A DNA stretch of 64,000 nucleotides, from contig NZ_SOGJ01000011.1 in NCBI RefSeq assembly GCF_004402375.1, positions 248,001 through 312,000 of the forward strand, written 5' to 3'. Below the pieces are notes generated by a model. That model was given only the letters and a program-made list of their open reading frames with translations. It did not search any database and was not told the origin of the DNA. Below are positions 1-7,680 of this stretch, one piece after another. Each line of letters begins with the position of its first letter. Within the stretch, counting starts at the first letter, position 1. This DNA is from Cryobacterium breve (GTDB lineage Bacteria; Actinomycetota; Actinomycetes; Actinomycetales; Microbacteriaceae). Made by a program: the position numbers and the translations under genes.

Positions 1-3
1 TCG

Positions 4-717
4 CTATATGACGAGGGTGTGGTCGACGAGGCCTTGGGCGACCTGGGACAGCAACAGGTGATTGCTGCGAGCGTGATTCCTGAGCATCGCGAATGCCTCC
101 TCAAGGGAGATTCCGCGGGAATAGGAAATCACGCCTTTGGCTTGCTCAATGACCACTCGTGAGTTCAACGCGGTCAGCAAGTGCTCCCGTACCGAATTGC
201 TCTCCCTCAGGGTGCGTTCCTGCAAAATCCCGATCGTAGCGACATCGGCCAAGGCCTGAGCCGCGCGAACATCCTGTGGACGCAGGGCGCCGGGCACAGT
301 TGACAACAAATTGAGGGCACCAATGGTTGTCTCACGCAGCCGTAACGGAATCGCATGTACCGCCGCGAAACCCTGCTCCCGTGCGCTATTTTGAAACCGC
401 CGCCACTCGGGCGGGCTATCCTCTATGTTGGGCAGGGATACGACCATCCCGGCGGAGAAACACTCCACACACGGGCCCGCCCGAGCGCTCAGCTGCATCA
501 CCTCGACAAGCCAGCTTGCTTCACTGGTCGAGGCGACGACCTCGAGCTCGCCATCCGCGTCCGCCAAGAGAATGCCTGCTGCCGCAATGTCCAAAATTCT
601 GGCACAACTTTCCACCAGTGTTTGTAGGAGCTCCACTACGTCGTAATCGGCAATCAGGGTGTCGGCGAGGGTCGCAAACGCATCGATCAGGCGGTCTTCT
701 CTCGTCCCATCAATCAT
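4..717 (-). CDS. GAF and ANTAR domain signalling/antitermination protein
   Basis: The 237-residue protein has a GAF sensory domain at about residues 15-165, with the GPCVECF segment typical of actinobacterial GAF-ANTAR proteins, followed by an ANTAR domain at about 175-232 (SRVVIEQAKGVI...SLEEAFAMLRNHAR). ANTAR domains bind paired RNA hairpins and prevent transcription termination, so a ligand- or redox-gated RNA-binding regulator in the cytoplasm is the expected role. It is the last gene of a three-gene minus-strand operon and overlaps the truncated GAF gene upstream by 8 bases, which suggests coupled translation. The ligand and RNA target are not visible. Family assignment is firm; the function is inferred from the family. 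Confidence 0.88.
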   Translation of the reverse strand: MIDGTREDRLIDAFATLADTLIADYDVVELLQTLVESCARILDIAAAGILLADADGELEVVASTSEASWLVEVMQLSARAGPCVECFSAGMVVSLPNIEDSPPEWRRFQNSAREQGFAAVHAIPLRLRETTIGALNLLSTVPGALRPQDVRAAQALADVATIGILQERTLRESNSVREHLLTALNSRVVIEQAKGVISYSRGISLEEAFAMLRNHARSNHLLLSQVAQGLVDHTLVI

Positions 718-1075
718 GAGGCGCGTCGATCTGATTGTCGTTTACCGCAAGACTTCCTCGCCGGTCGATGATCTCCTCCGCGATCTCCTGCACAGATCGA
801 ACTCCGGCGACTCGGGAGGGTGCCATCACCAGAAGATATGCGAATACCGCACGAAGGTCCTCGGCAATGACCGCCGGCGAAAACGCAGGCCACACCCGGC
901 GCTGCCGATCACGGATGTTCGGCTCAAGAACCGGAGCGCCGGTCTCCAGAGCCTCCCTCCATGGGCACTCACCACGATCAATCTGGAGCGCCTCCAGCCG
1001 AAACGACCGGGCATCGCTCGCACACATCAATTCACCAGGCAGAGGGCCACCGAATGAGTTCTGGACGTCAGCCAC
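710..1075 (-). CDS. short GAF-domain-like protein, probably truncated
   Basis: This 121-residue protein resembles the middle of the GAF domain in GAF-ANTAR regulators: a stretch reading ASDARSFRLEALQIDRGE, then ECPWREALETGAPVLEPNI and WPAFSPAVIAEDLRAVFAY. The rest of the GAF fold and any ANTAR or output domain are missing, and the C-terminus diverges after about residue 90. It starts inside the end of the marR gene (8-base overlap) and ends inside the start of the GAF-ANTAR gene. It may be a decayed paralogue or a small sensory subunit kept for operon structure. Homology to GAF is moderate; function is unknown. Confidence 0.6.
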   Translation of the reverse strand: MADVQNSFGGPLPGELMCASDARSFRLEALQIDRGECPWREALETGAPVLEPNIRDRQRRVWPAFSPAVIAEDLRAVFAYLLVMAPSRVAGVRSVQEIAEEIIDRRGSLAVNDNQIDAPHD

Positions 1076-1562
1076 GCTTCACAGCCGAGATGTGAGTTCC
1101 AGCGAGTCCGTCTTCCAGATCATGACCAAGGGCTGACGCAATCCTGAGCAGCCGCACCTCCGGCAGCTCCTGATCCGCGCGGGACATCTTCCTCTGAGCT
1201 TCGCCGATGCGCGCTCGAAAGTCGCCGTGGAGGCTCTCCATCAGCGTTTCGCCCGTCCCGGTAGGCTCCAGGAATAGGCTGCGCCGGTCCTCCGGGTTGG
1301 CCGCCCTGCGGGCAATGACCCGAGCAACCAACCGGTCAGAGATAGCAGTCACCGCACCGGTCGTGAGATCCATGGAACCGGCCAACATCTTCGGTTTCAC
1401 CCGGCCCGCTCCCGAAATCCGAAATCCGATCCGAATTTCCGAGCCCGTGAAGCTCGACCTCGCCGCCATCCCGGCACGCGCCTCGTCCATCGCTCGAAGG
1501 AACACGACCACGGCAGCAGCAACGCCCTCGAGGACGTGAACTGAGCCGCTTCCCTTGGCCAT
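1068..1562 (-). CDS. MarR-family transcriptional regulator
   Basis: From the ATG at 1562 the product is 164 residues. A winged helix-turn-helix is clear at about residues 45-110: the recognition helix region LDLTTGAVTAISDRLV is followed by the wing with NPEDRRSLFLEPT. MarR proteins act as dimers on short palindromes and usually respond to small phenolic or oxidant ligands. I prefer the start at 1562 over upstream in-frame codons because GGGAGA lies six bases before it and the protein then has normal MarR length. It heads an operon with the two GAF genes. A dyad at 1668-1686 upstream is a likely autoregulatory operator. The ligand is unknown. Confidence 0.8.
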   Translation of the reverse strand: MAKGSGSVHVLEGVAAAVVVFLRAMDEARAGMAARSSFTGSEIRIGFRISGAGRVKPKMLAGSMDLTTGAVTAISDRLVARVIARRAANPEDRRSLFLEPTGTGETLMESLHGDFRARIGEAQRKMSRADQELPEVRLLRIASALGHDLEDGLAGTHISAVKRG

Positions 1563-1667
1563 GATTTCTCCCGACATCAACGTCAAGTACCCAGCTGGAT
1601 TCGCGGCGCTGCCGTCATCACAACCGACTGCCACCACCGACCACTGCCGAATAGATCCACGTTTGAG

Positions 1668-1686
1668 TAGTTCGATGTACAAACTA
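1668..1686. promoter_or_regulatory. candidate MarR operator
   Basis: The 19-bp sequence TAGTTCGATGTACAAACTA is an inverted repeat: the 7-base arms TAGTTCG and CAAACTA match at six of seven positions around a five-base centre. Outside it, TTTGA and TCAAA extend the symmetry with a one-base offset. It is in an AT-rich pocket about 105 bases upstream of the marR start. Size and symmetry fit MarR dimer sites; binding by this MarR is inferred from position. Confidence 0.45.
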
Positions 1687-1842
1687 TCAAATGTAGATTA
1701 CGCGCCGCCGCCACTTTTCCGCGTCAACTTCCGAAATCTGATGAACCACAACGTAGGAGCCTTCATGGCGCGCTGACAGAAAATGACCCATGTATCAACC
1801 CATACCGGTGTCAGCGGACACGACTCCTCACCGTGAAGGCCT

Positions 1843-2226
1843 TCAGCTGCGAGGATTTTTGAGACCGGACACCGTCTCGAAATACGGTGATTCCCAGGCA
1901 GATGCGTCACATCCGCCACGGTGGGAGCCACCTGCGGAACCGAGGTGAGGCAGCAGAGAATATCGGTGAGGGCCACAGTCACGACTCCGTCGCCAGAACG
2001 CCTCCGGGTCAACGTCTCTGTCATGGCCCTCCCACAGGGCCGCGTCGAGGAGGGCGCCGCAGACGGGAACGAGGCGGTTCACGAGGTTTTCGTAGGGGGC
2101 GTCGGAGCCGGCACCGCCGATCGCGAGCGATTCCGCCTGGGCCCTCTTCGGTTGGGCCTGTGGCTCACCCGGTCCCCACTCGTTGCTGGCTGCCTGCCCC
2201 CATACGGCGTTCTTAAACGAGGTCAC
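1843..2226 (-). CDS. unrecognised reading frame coupled to the isomerase gene
   Basis: A 127-codon frame starts with GTG at 2226, sharing the bases GTGA with the stop of the mannose-6-phosphate isomerase gene, a usual sign of coupled translation. I do not recognise the product. The first 65 residues look protein-like (PYENLVNRLVPVCGALLDAALWEG), but the rest is rich in Arg, Ser and Gly without clear structure, and another minus-strand frame (1698-2024) competes with it. A frameshifted or decayed gene is as likely as a real small protein. The rest of the stretch between 1690 and 2222 shows nothing else I can identify. Confidence 0.28.
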   Translation of the reverse strand: MTSFKNAVWGQAASNEWGPGEPQAQPKRAQAESLAIGGAGSDAPYENLVNRLVPVCGALLDAALWEGHDRDVDPEAFWRRSRDCGPHRYSLLPHLGSAGGSHRGGCDASAWESPYFETVSGLKNPRS

Positions 2227-4037
2227 ACGCTCGCTGAGGCCGAATCCTCGTCGCCGAAAGACGTGCCGCGCACCGAGGCTTTCACGGTGGCGAACTTGGC
2301 GCTCGTGGCGTGCGGACCACGTCGAACGACATAGGGACCCACTGCGGCAGGCACGATAACAGTCTCCGCGTAGTGCACGACAAAGGGCGAGAACACGCCA
2401 GAGGGGCTGACGATCTCAACTTCATCGCCCTCGACGAGGTTCAGAACGTTCACCGTGCCTCGCGTGTCGTGCCTCGCTTCGGTGGCGAACCAGTGCCTCC
2501 GCACCTCGATGAACTCGAGTTCGTGCAGGCCAGTTCGTTCCTCTCTCAGGTCCGCGACTTCGGAGAGGACTTCGACTTGACCGACAAGGTTGTCCGATAC
2601 CCACTCGGTGTTGCGGTCCCATTGGATGTTGCGTTCGCCGTGCTCGATATTGATCGGTCGAGGGATTCCGTCCGTACCGACGCGGCCCCAGTCCCACAGC
2701 TTGAAGGTGAAGATGAACGGAGTTGCCGATATTTCGAGCACCATCGAGTTGGCGCCCGAGCAGTGGACGGTTCCCGCGGGGATGAGGAAATGGTCATGCT
2801 TCTTGACGGGGAACGTGTTGATGTACTCCTCGGCAGGGAAAGGATGCTGGCCGTCGGTGGCCTCGTGCAGTGCTGCCACCATTTGGTGTGGATCGACACC
2901 CGTTTTGACACCCAGGTATACAACTGCGTCGTCATCACAGTCCAGGATGTAGTAGCTCTCGTCCTGGGTGTAGTTCATCCCGAATGTGTCCTGAATATAG
3001 TCAGTCAAGGGGTGTACCTGGAGCGATAATTCGCCGCCGCCCATGGTGTCAAGGAAGTCGAAACGAATGGGAAATTCGGCTCCGAATCGGGCGAAAGTCT
3101 TTTCGCCGAGCAGCTCCCGCGGCTGGGCGAGGACGAGGTCGATCGCTGGAATCTCCATCCGTTTCCCGTCGTTGGCTTGCAGCAAAAGCGAGTTCTCTTC
3201 CGGGACACAGTCAAAACCCCATGCATAGTTTTCCTGCGTCGGATCGAGCTCGAGCCGGTCCTTCATCCACTGCCCGCCCCAGACGCCGGGATCGAAGAAG
3301 GGGACAACTCGGAATGGTCCCTGCGTCGCCAGCTTCATCGCCCCGCGGAAGGCGTCTCCTGTGACCACGTTGACCGTAGTGGTAGAGGTGGTGTCGAGGA
3401 GGAAGTCGATCTGATCGAAAATGGTTCGTTTGTGACGATCGGCGACGCGCCACTCGACAAAGAAGCCGCGCTTGTACTTCCGTAGGATGTCCTCGTCGAA
3501 GTTTGTGCATCGCCAGTTCGGGGCCCCCGCGCGGAGGCGTCGCTGGATCTCCCAGCGCGGCATGTCGGCGAGCACGACGACCGCGTCGCTGGTGCGGACC
3601 TGGGCGGCACCCCACCCGATGACCACCGTCGGCGCCTGCCTGAGCATGAGCTGACGGCCGAGATCAGCGATGCGTTCGGGGTTGAAGAACTCATCGATGG
3701 TGGCGTGGCTCATGAGTCCGAAGACACGGTCGTCGGTGAGATTCCGGGCAATCATCGCGTCGATACCGGCGATCGGCAGCGCCGCCGACTGCTCCATGTC
3801 GACCACGTCGTAGTCCGGAAGATTGGCGGTAATCTCTCCGGTCAACGCCGACAGATCCACCCCGGGATAGCAGTCAATGATGACGAGTGGCGGCTCGATT
3901 CCCGCGCGTAGCGCCGCCATGCGGTCAATCTCCGCCCACGCAGTGATTCCGGTCCACATCTCGCTCCCCGCCGGCAGCGAGATGCTCGGCAGCTTGTCGT
4001 AGCCGTTCCGCCCGGGTGCCGGGATTTTGTTCGCCAT
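2223..4037 (-). CDS. class I mannose-6-phosphate isomerase with N-terminal kinase-like domain
   Basis: The 604-residue protein has two parts. Residues from about 265 to the end form a class I (type I PMI, cupin) mannose-6-phosphate isomerase: the zinc-site motif QVHPLTDY, a second metal region GTVHCSGANSM, and a C-terminal cupin barrel. This would interconvert mannose-6-phosphate and fructose-6-phosphate. Residues about 50-260 resemble nucleoside-kinase-type P-loop domains seen in the long actinobacterial and firmicute PMIs, but no GxxxxGKS/T motif is present (the corresponding strand reads VVIIDCYPGVD-like), so this domain is probably not catalytic. The gene follows lacI by 61 bases and has its own LacI-type operator 14 bases before the ATG. 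The natural sugar is inferred. Confidence 0.82.
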   Translation of the reverse strand: MANKIPAPGRNGYDKLPSISLPAGSEMWTGITAWAEIDRMAALRAGIEPPLVIIDCYPGVDLSALTGEITANLPDYDVVDMEQSAALPIAGIDAMIARNLTDDRVFGLMSHATIDEFFNPERIADLGRQLMLRQAPTVVIGWGAAQVRTSDAVVVLADMPRWEIQRRLRAGAPNWRCTNFDEDILRKYKRGFFVEWRVADRHKRTIFDQIDFLLDTTSTTTVNVVTGDAFRGAMKLATQGPFRVVPFFDPGVWGGQWMKDRLELDPTQENYAWGFDCVPEENSLLLQANDGKRMEIPAIDLVLAQPRELLGEKTFARFGAEFPIRFDFLDTMGGGELSLQVHPLTDYIQDTFGMNYTQDESYYILDCDDDAVVYLGVKTGVDPHQMVAALHEATDGQHPFPAEEYINTFPVKKHDHFLIPAGTVHCSGANSMVLEISATPFIFTFKLWDWGRVGTDGIPRPINIEHGERNIQWDRNTEWVSDNLVGQVEVLSEVADLREERTGLHELEFIEVRRHWFATEARHDTRGTVNVLNLVEGDEVEIVSPSGVFSPFVVHYAETVIVPAAVGPYVVRRGPHATSAKFATVKASVRGTSFGDEDSASASV

Positions 4038-4050
4038 GTCCTACCCATCT

Positions 4051-4066
4051 TTGGTATCGTTACCAA
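4051..4066. promoter_or_regulatory. LacI-type operator upstream of the isomerase gene
   Basis: TTGGTATCGTTACCAA is a 16-bp palindrome with one mismatched pair. It matches the two perfect sites upstream of the sugar transporter (9150-9161 and 9208-9219) at nearly every position. It lies between the lacI stop and the isomerase start, so it could repress a separate isomerase transcript. The central CG is typical of LacI/GalR-family operators. Confidence 0.65.
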
Positions 4067-4098
4067 ACCCTACCACGATCTTCCCGAGAGAGCACGTT

Positions 4099-5184
4099 TC
4101 AAGAGCGAACTACGATGAGCCGCGTCGGCATCTCGATCTCACGAGTGGCGGCAATGGCGCCGCCCGGCGCCATCCGGGCAAAGAGCAAGGTTGCACTTTC
4201 GCGCCCGAGTTGGCGGGCATCGTGGTCGATGATCGTGATCGGAACAGGCATCAGCTCGGCGAGTTCGAAGTCGTCGAAGCTCACGATCGCCGGACCCGTC
4301 GCGATCCCCCCTCGCTCCTGAACCCTCGCCCCGATCGCCTTGAGTGCGCCGATGGTGTTCCGGTTGTTTGCGCAGAAGACCGCAGTCGGAGGGTCCTCCA
4401 GATCAAGGAGCGCGGTCATGGAGATCTGTGCCGCTTCGACGTCCTGCTGGCCTCGCTTGACCAGTGCGGGGTCCAGCGGCACGCCATAGTCCTCAAGCGC
4501 TCGACAGAAACCCGCATACCGGCGATGACCCGTGGAGACCGAAGCCGCGTTGCCCAAGTATGCGATCCGCCGGTGGCCCGCCTTGAGTAATGCGGACGTC
4601 CCTGCGTGAGCACCCCCGGTGTCGTCCACAAGGACGGTATCGGCGTCCACTCCCTCGAGCGCGCGCGAGGCGAGAACGAGCGGGGTCCCCCCCAGGGCCT
4701 GAACCTGGAGGTGCTCCGAATCGCCACCTGCGGGAACAAGCACGAGTCCCTCGACCTGGCGACCCAAGAAGTCTGCGACGAGTTGCCGTTCCCGTTCGGT
4801 GTTTTCCCCCGTGCTGCCGATGATGATGCGCACCCCGTGCTGCGCAGCGACTTCTTCCACACCCAGCGCGAAACTTGCATAGTACGGGTTGGCGAGATTT
4901 GTGATCGCAACGCCCACCAGACCGCTGCCCTTATTCACCCGCATTCGACGTGCGTTGTCGTTGCGGTGGTATCCGAGCGCTTGGACTGCCTCCAACACCA
5001 GCGCCTGGATCTCGGGGCGCACGTTCTGGCCGCCCGCGATCGTCCGCGACACTGTCATGGGGCTTACCCCTGCGAGCTTGGCGACGTCCTTGACGGTGGC
5101 GGGGCGATGCACCGTCGGGCGGCTGCTGGTCGGCGACGGCTTGCCGTCGCCCGCGCGGTCACCGTGAGCGTTTAAATTGGCCAC
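4099..5184 (-). CDS. LacI-family transcriptional repressor of the sugar cluster
   Basis: The 361-residue protein starts with GTG, preceded by a TAGGA ribosome-binding site. After about 28 variable residues comes a LacI helix-turn-helix (TVKDVAKLAGVSPMTVSRTI) and the hinge helix (NDNARRMRVNKGSG). Residues about 85-361 are the periplasmic-binding-protein-like sugar-sensing domain. It is within the cluster it probably controls, between the second cupin isomerase and the mannose-6-phosphate isomerase. Three near-identical palindromes in this region are its likely sites. The inducer is probably a sugar or sugar phosphate made by this cluster; the sequence does not say which. Confidence 0.9.
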   Translation of the reverse strand: MANLNAHGDRAGDGKPSPTSSRPTVHRPATVKDVAKLAGVSPMTVSRTIAGGQNVRPEIQALVLEAVQALGYHRNDNARRMRVNKGSGLVGVAITNLANPYYASFALGVEEVAAQHGVRIIIGSTGENTERERQLVADFLGRQVEGLVLVPAGGDSEHLQVQALGGTPLVLASRALEGVDADTVLVDDTGGAHAGTSALLKAGHRRIAYLGNAASVSTGHRRYAGFCRALEDYGVPLDPALVKRGQQDVEAAQISMTALLDLEDPPTAVFCANNRNTIGALKAIGARVQERGGIATGPAIVSFDDFELAELMPVPITIIDHDARQLGRESATLLFARMAPGGAIAATREIEMPTRLIVVRS

Positions 5185-5272
5185 GGATCGATCCTACGGG
5201 CGGAGGCGCCCACGAGGGATCCGACCGGCCGAACTGACGGTTCATGTCGACCGCGAACGTGAGACGCGCGAT

Positions 5273-6049
5273 TTAAGGGACAAAGCCCGCCCAAGACCTC
5301 AGGTCTGGTTGCGGCACCCACATCATTCGATCTGGATCCTTGAGGTACTGGCTGTAGACAGGAACTCCTGATTCCAGACCGAGGTCGGGGTAGTCACGCG
5401 CTGGATGGATGTCCAGGTCTCGGCTGATCGGGTAGGCGGGATTGCGTAACCAGTCGATCTGGGTTCCGCTACCGAGCCGGGCGAACCACGCGAGCCCACC
5501 ATGCGCCCGAACACCGGTGTAGTCAAACCCAAAGTCGCGCACGCACCACGCTCCGAACGTCAGCGGCTGGGTCCGGTCGGCGCTGATTGTCGCATGGGCC
5601 CACCCGGGCGGGACCACAACAAGCTGTCCAGGTCCTGCTTCCACCGCGAAGCACCGACCTGGATCGTCCGAATCAGACTCCTGCATAAGAATTACGGCCC
5701 GGCCCGACCAGATCTCGTACAGTTCCCCGGTGCTTGAACCGCACGACTTGGACACGGCGTGCACGTGCCCCTGGGACCGGACTGGTTCGACACCAAGGCT
5801 CCCTGCGGCGTATGTCACCGCGCCATAGAGCAAGTTGCGCCGGACGAGGTCGTCTTTGGCCTCGTCGGTCCCGACATCCATGGCGATCGCATAGACGGGG
5901 TCTGGCCCATCGCACGCCGGATCGAGAAGGCTGGGCCGAATGGCGTCGAGGTGGCGCAACTCGAGGGTCGGGCCGAAAACGCCCGATCCGTAGGTAAATC
6001 CCATCGGATGCTCGGATGCCTGAATATCGAACCCTGGATAGAAGGTCAT
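5273..6049 (-). CDS. cupin-type glucose-6-phosphate isomerase-like protein (second copy)
   Basis: From the ATG at 6049, which shares ATGA with the ROK kinase stop, the product is 258 residues. It carries the archaeal/cupin phosphoglucose isomerase pattern: a GHVHAV metal motif, then GELYEIWSGRAVILMQ and a later histidine in PGWAHATIS, which together make the usual 3-His/1-Glu metal site of one cupin barrel. Such enzymes interconvert aldose and ketose 6-phosphates. An upstream in-frame TTG at 6058 is less likely. It is only distantly similar to the other cupin isomerase at 7029-7607, so the two may act on different epimers or as a heteromer. Substrate not determined. Confidence 0.75.
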   Translation of the reverse strand: MTFYPGFDIQASEHPMGFTYGSGVFGPTLELRHLDAIRPSLLDPACDGPDPVYAIAMDVGTDEAKDDLVRRNLLYGAVTYAAGSLGVEPVRSQGHVHAVSKSCGSSTGELYEIWSGRAVILMQESDSDDPGRCFAVEAGPGQLVVVPPGWAHATISADRTQPLTFGAWCVRDFGFDYTGVRAHGGLAWFARLGSGTQIDWLRNPAYPISRDLDIHPARDYPDLGLESGVPVYSQYLKDPDRMMWVPQPDLRSWAGFVP

Positions 6050-7032
6050 ATGAAGCAACTCACTTTCATCGTTGAGTCATCCGGTGTAGTGGAAGGTCGC
6101 GACGATGACCGGATCTCGGCCTCCGCTATTGCCGCGAGTCCGAGGACGGCGGCGTCTGCACCACACTCACTGGCACGAAGCTTGACCTTGCCCCACGGAG
6201 TCCAGGCATAGTGCGTGAGGTATTCGGACAACGGGGTGAACAAGGCATCGCCGGCCGCGGCGATTCCGCCCCCGACAATGAGGATCTCCGGGTCGTACGC
6301 GTGCACGAGGGAGACCGCCAACGCTGACCACACTTCCAGGGCTCGGTCTCGAAGATCACGGCATAGCGGATCGGTGTCAGCATCCTGGAAGACGTGCGAG
6401 TAGTCGATGGCGTCCACGGTTGCCAGCGTGCTCGTCGCAAACCGACGATCACTCCGGGCGAGACCCGGCAGCACTGACGTTGACGCCTCTGCCTCCGCGC
6501 AACCACGATTGCCGCATGTGCACTGGTGCCCACCAGCGACGACTGTCAGGTGTCCGGCGATCGCCGCCTGGCCGTGGCTGCCGTGGAGCAAGCGGCCGTC
6601 GACGACGGCCGAGACCCCGATACCGGTTCCGAGAGTCATCATGACCACCCCGTCAGCCCCGGCACCGGCTCCGCAGCGCCATTCGCCGGCCAGGGCCGCG
6701 ACAGCGTCGTTCTCAATTATCAGCGGTGCTCCCCAGCCGGCCGCTGCCCAGGCTGGGAAGTCGATTTCGGTTGCGTCCGACCACTTGGCGTTGATGGCCG
6801 TTAGTCGACGGGACCGCCGATCGACTATGCCTGGCATCGCCATGCCCACGGAGTGAACGGTACGTCCCGCAGCAAGCGTGTCGACCAATTCGCCCAGCGC
6901 TGCAAGCTTCGGCCCCAGACCGGCCGCGGAGTCGGATGCGAGTTCAGACCGCGCGGTCACTCGACCGTTCTCGACTACTCCCGCTTTGATCCGGGTGCCA
7001 CCGAGGTCGATGGCCACGCACAGCCCGGTCAC
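6046..7032 (-). CDS. ROK-family sugar kinase
   Basis: The 328-residue protein begins GTG with a GTGA overlap on the upstream isomerase stop. It has the N-terminal ATP phosphate loop DLGGTRIKAG, the sugar-binding/catalytic segment IENDAVAALAGEW, and the ROK zinc motif CTCGNRGCAEAEAS. ROK kinases phosphorylate glucose, mannose, fructose, allose or N-acetyl-hexosamines in the cytoplasm. There is no N-terminal DNA-binding domain, so it is an enzyme and not a ROK repressor. Together with the transporter and the isomerases it would make a hexose 6-phosphate from an imported sugar. The exact sugar cannot be read from the sequence. Confidence 0.88.
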   Translation of the reverse strand: MTGLCVAIDLGGTRIKAGVVENGRVTARSELASDSAAGLGPKLAALGELVDTLAAGRTVHSVGMAMPGIVDRRSRRLTAINAKWSDATEIDFPAWAAAGWGAPLIIENDAVAALAGEWRCGAGAGADGVVMMTLGTGIGVSAVVDGRLLHGSHGQAAIAGHLTVVAGGHQCTCGNRGCAEAEASTSVLPGLARSDRRFATSTLATVDAIDYSHVFQDADTDPLCRDLRDRALEVWSALAVSLVHAYDPEILIVGGGIAAAGDALFTPLSEYLTHYAWTPWGKVKLRASECGADAAVLGLAAIAEAEIRSSSRPSTTPDDSTMKVSCFI

Positions 7033-7607
7033 GCCGGTACCAGTCGCGGAATGCCATCGACTCGCAACGCACGGGCGGAGAACCCGGATTCAGCGATGCT
7101 GTCATAGTCGTGCCCGGCGTCACTGGGCCAGCACGCACCAAACGAGAACACATCGTCACCCGTGTTGACCGTGCGATGCGCGGTATAGGGCGGTATCAAG
7201 TGCGTGGATCCGGGTGTCATTTCTTCCGCCCAGCAGTTGCGGGCGGTGTCCATCAGCACAAGTAATCCCGTGCCACCGAATGTGAAATAGGCTTCCATTC
7301 GATCGGCCTTGGCATGGAAATGGCCCTTCGTCATGAAGTACTCGGCACCCACCGTGCCCGGCTCGATAAACGTCGTACCCCAGAACACCCCACCTTCAGT
7401 GCCCTCAGGAACAGGGAATACGCAGGCGGTGCGGTACACCAGGCGATCCGGGCGCAGCTGGGAAAACGCGCCTTCATCAGCGAAGACCCCACCAAGATCG
7501 CTAACCCGCCGCTCAACTCCCTGCACCTCCGTACCCGTCACCACGCCTGTCTTCCAGTCCGTCACGAACTGCGGAGCACTGATCTCCATCGGTACGTTCA
7601 TCTTCAT
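7029..7607 (-). CDS. cupin-type glucose-6-phosphate isomerase (first copy)
   Basis: This 192-residue protein is close in size to the archaeal cupin phosphoglucose isomerases. It has the KGHFHAKADRMEAYFTFGGTG segment, which supplies two metal-binding histidines and the glutamate, followed by HLIPPYTAHRTVN with the last histidine. The expected reaction is glucose-6-phosphate to fructose-6-phosphate or a related hexose-phosphate isomerisation. GAGAGGAA lies close before the first ATG (7607); the ATG at 7601 has better spacing and could be the real start. It precedes the ROK kinase with a 4-base overlap and follows the transporter by 73 bases. Confidence 0.82.
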   Translation of the reverse strand: MKMNVPMEISAPQFVTDWKTGVVTGTEVQGVERRVSDLGGVFADEGAFSQLRPDRLVYRTACVFPVPEGTEGGVFWGTTFIEPGTVGAEYFMTKGHFHAKADRMEAYFTFGGTGLLVLMDTARNCWAEEMTPGSTHLIPPYTAHRTVNTGDDVFSFGACWPSDAGHDYDSIAESGFSARALRVDGIPRLVPA

Positions 7608-7680
7608 TTCCTCTCACTCACTTTGACAACCATCGACGCGTCGACTGCGACTGAATCCGGCCCCACGATCACACTCGCAA

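Noticed and set aside
1563..1682. Longer start for the MarR gene at 1682
   Set aside because: The extra 40 residues do not resemble the family and would cross the promoter/operator area; the ATG at 1562 has a good ribosome-binding site.
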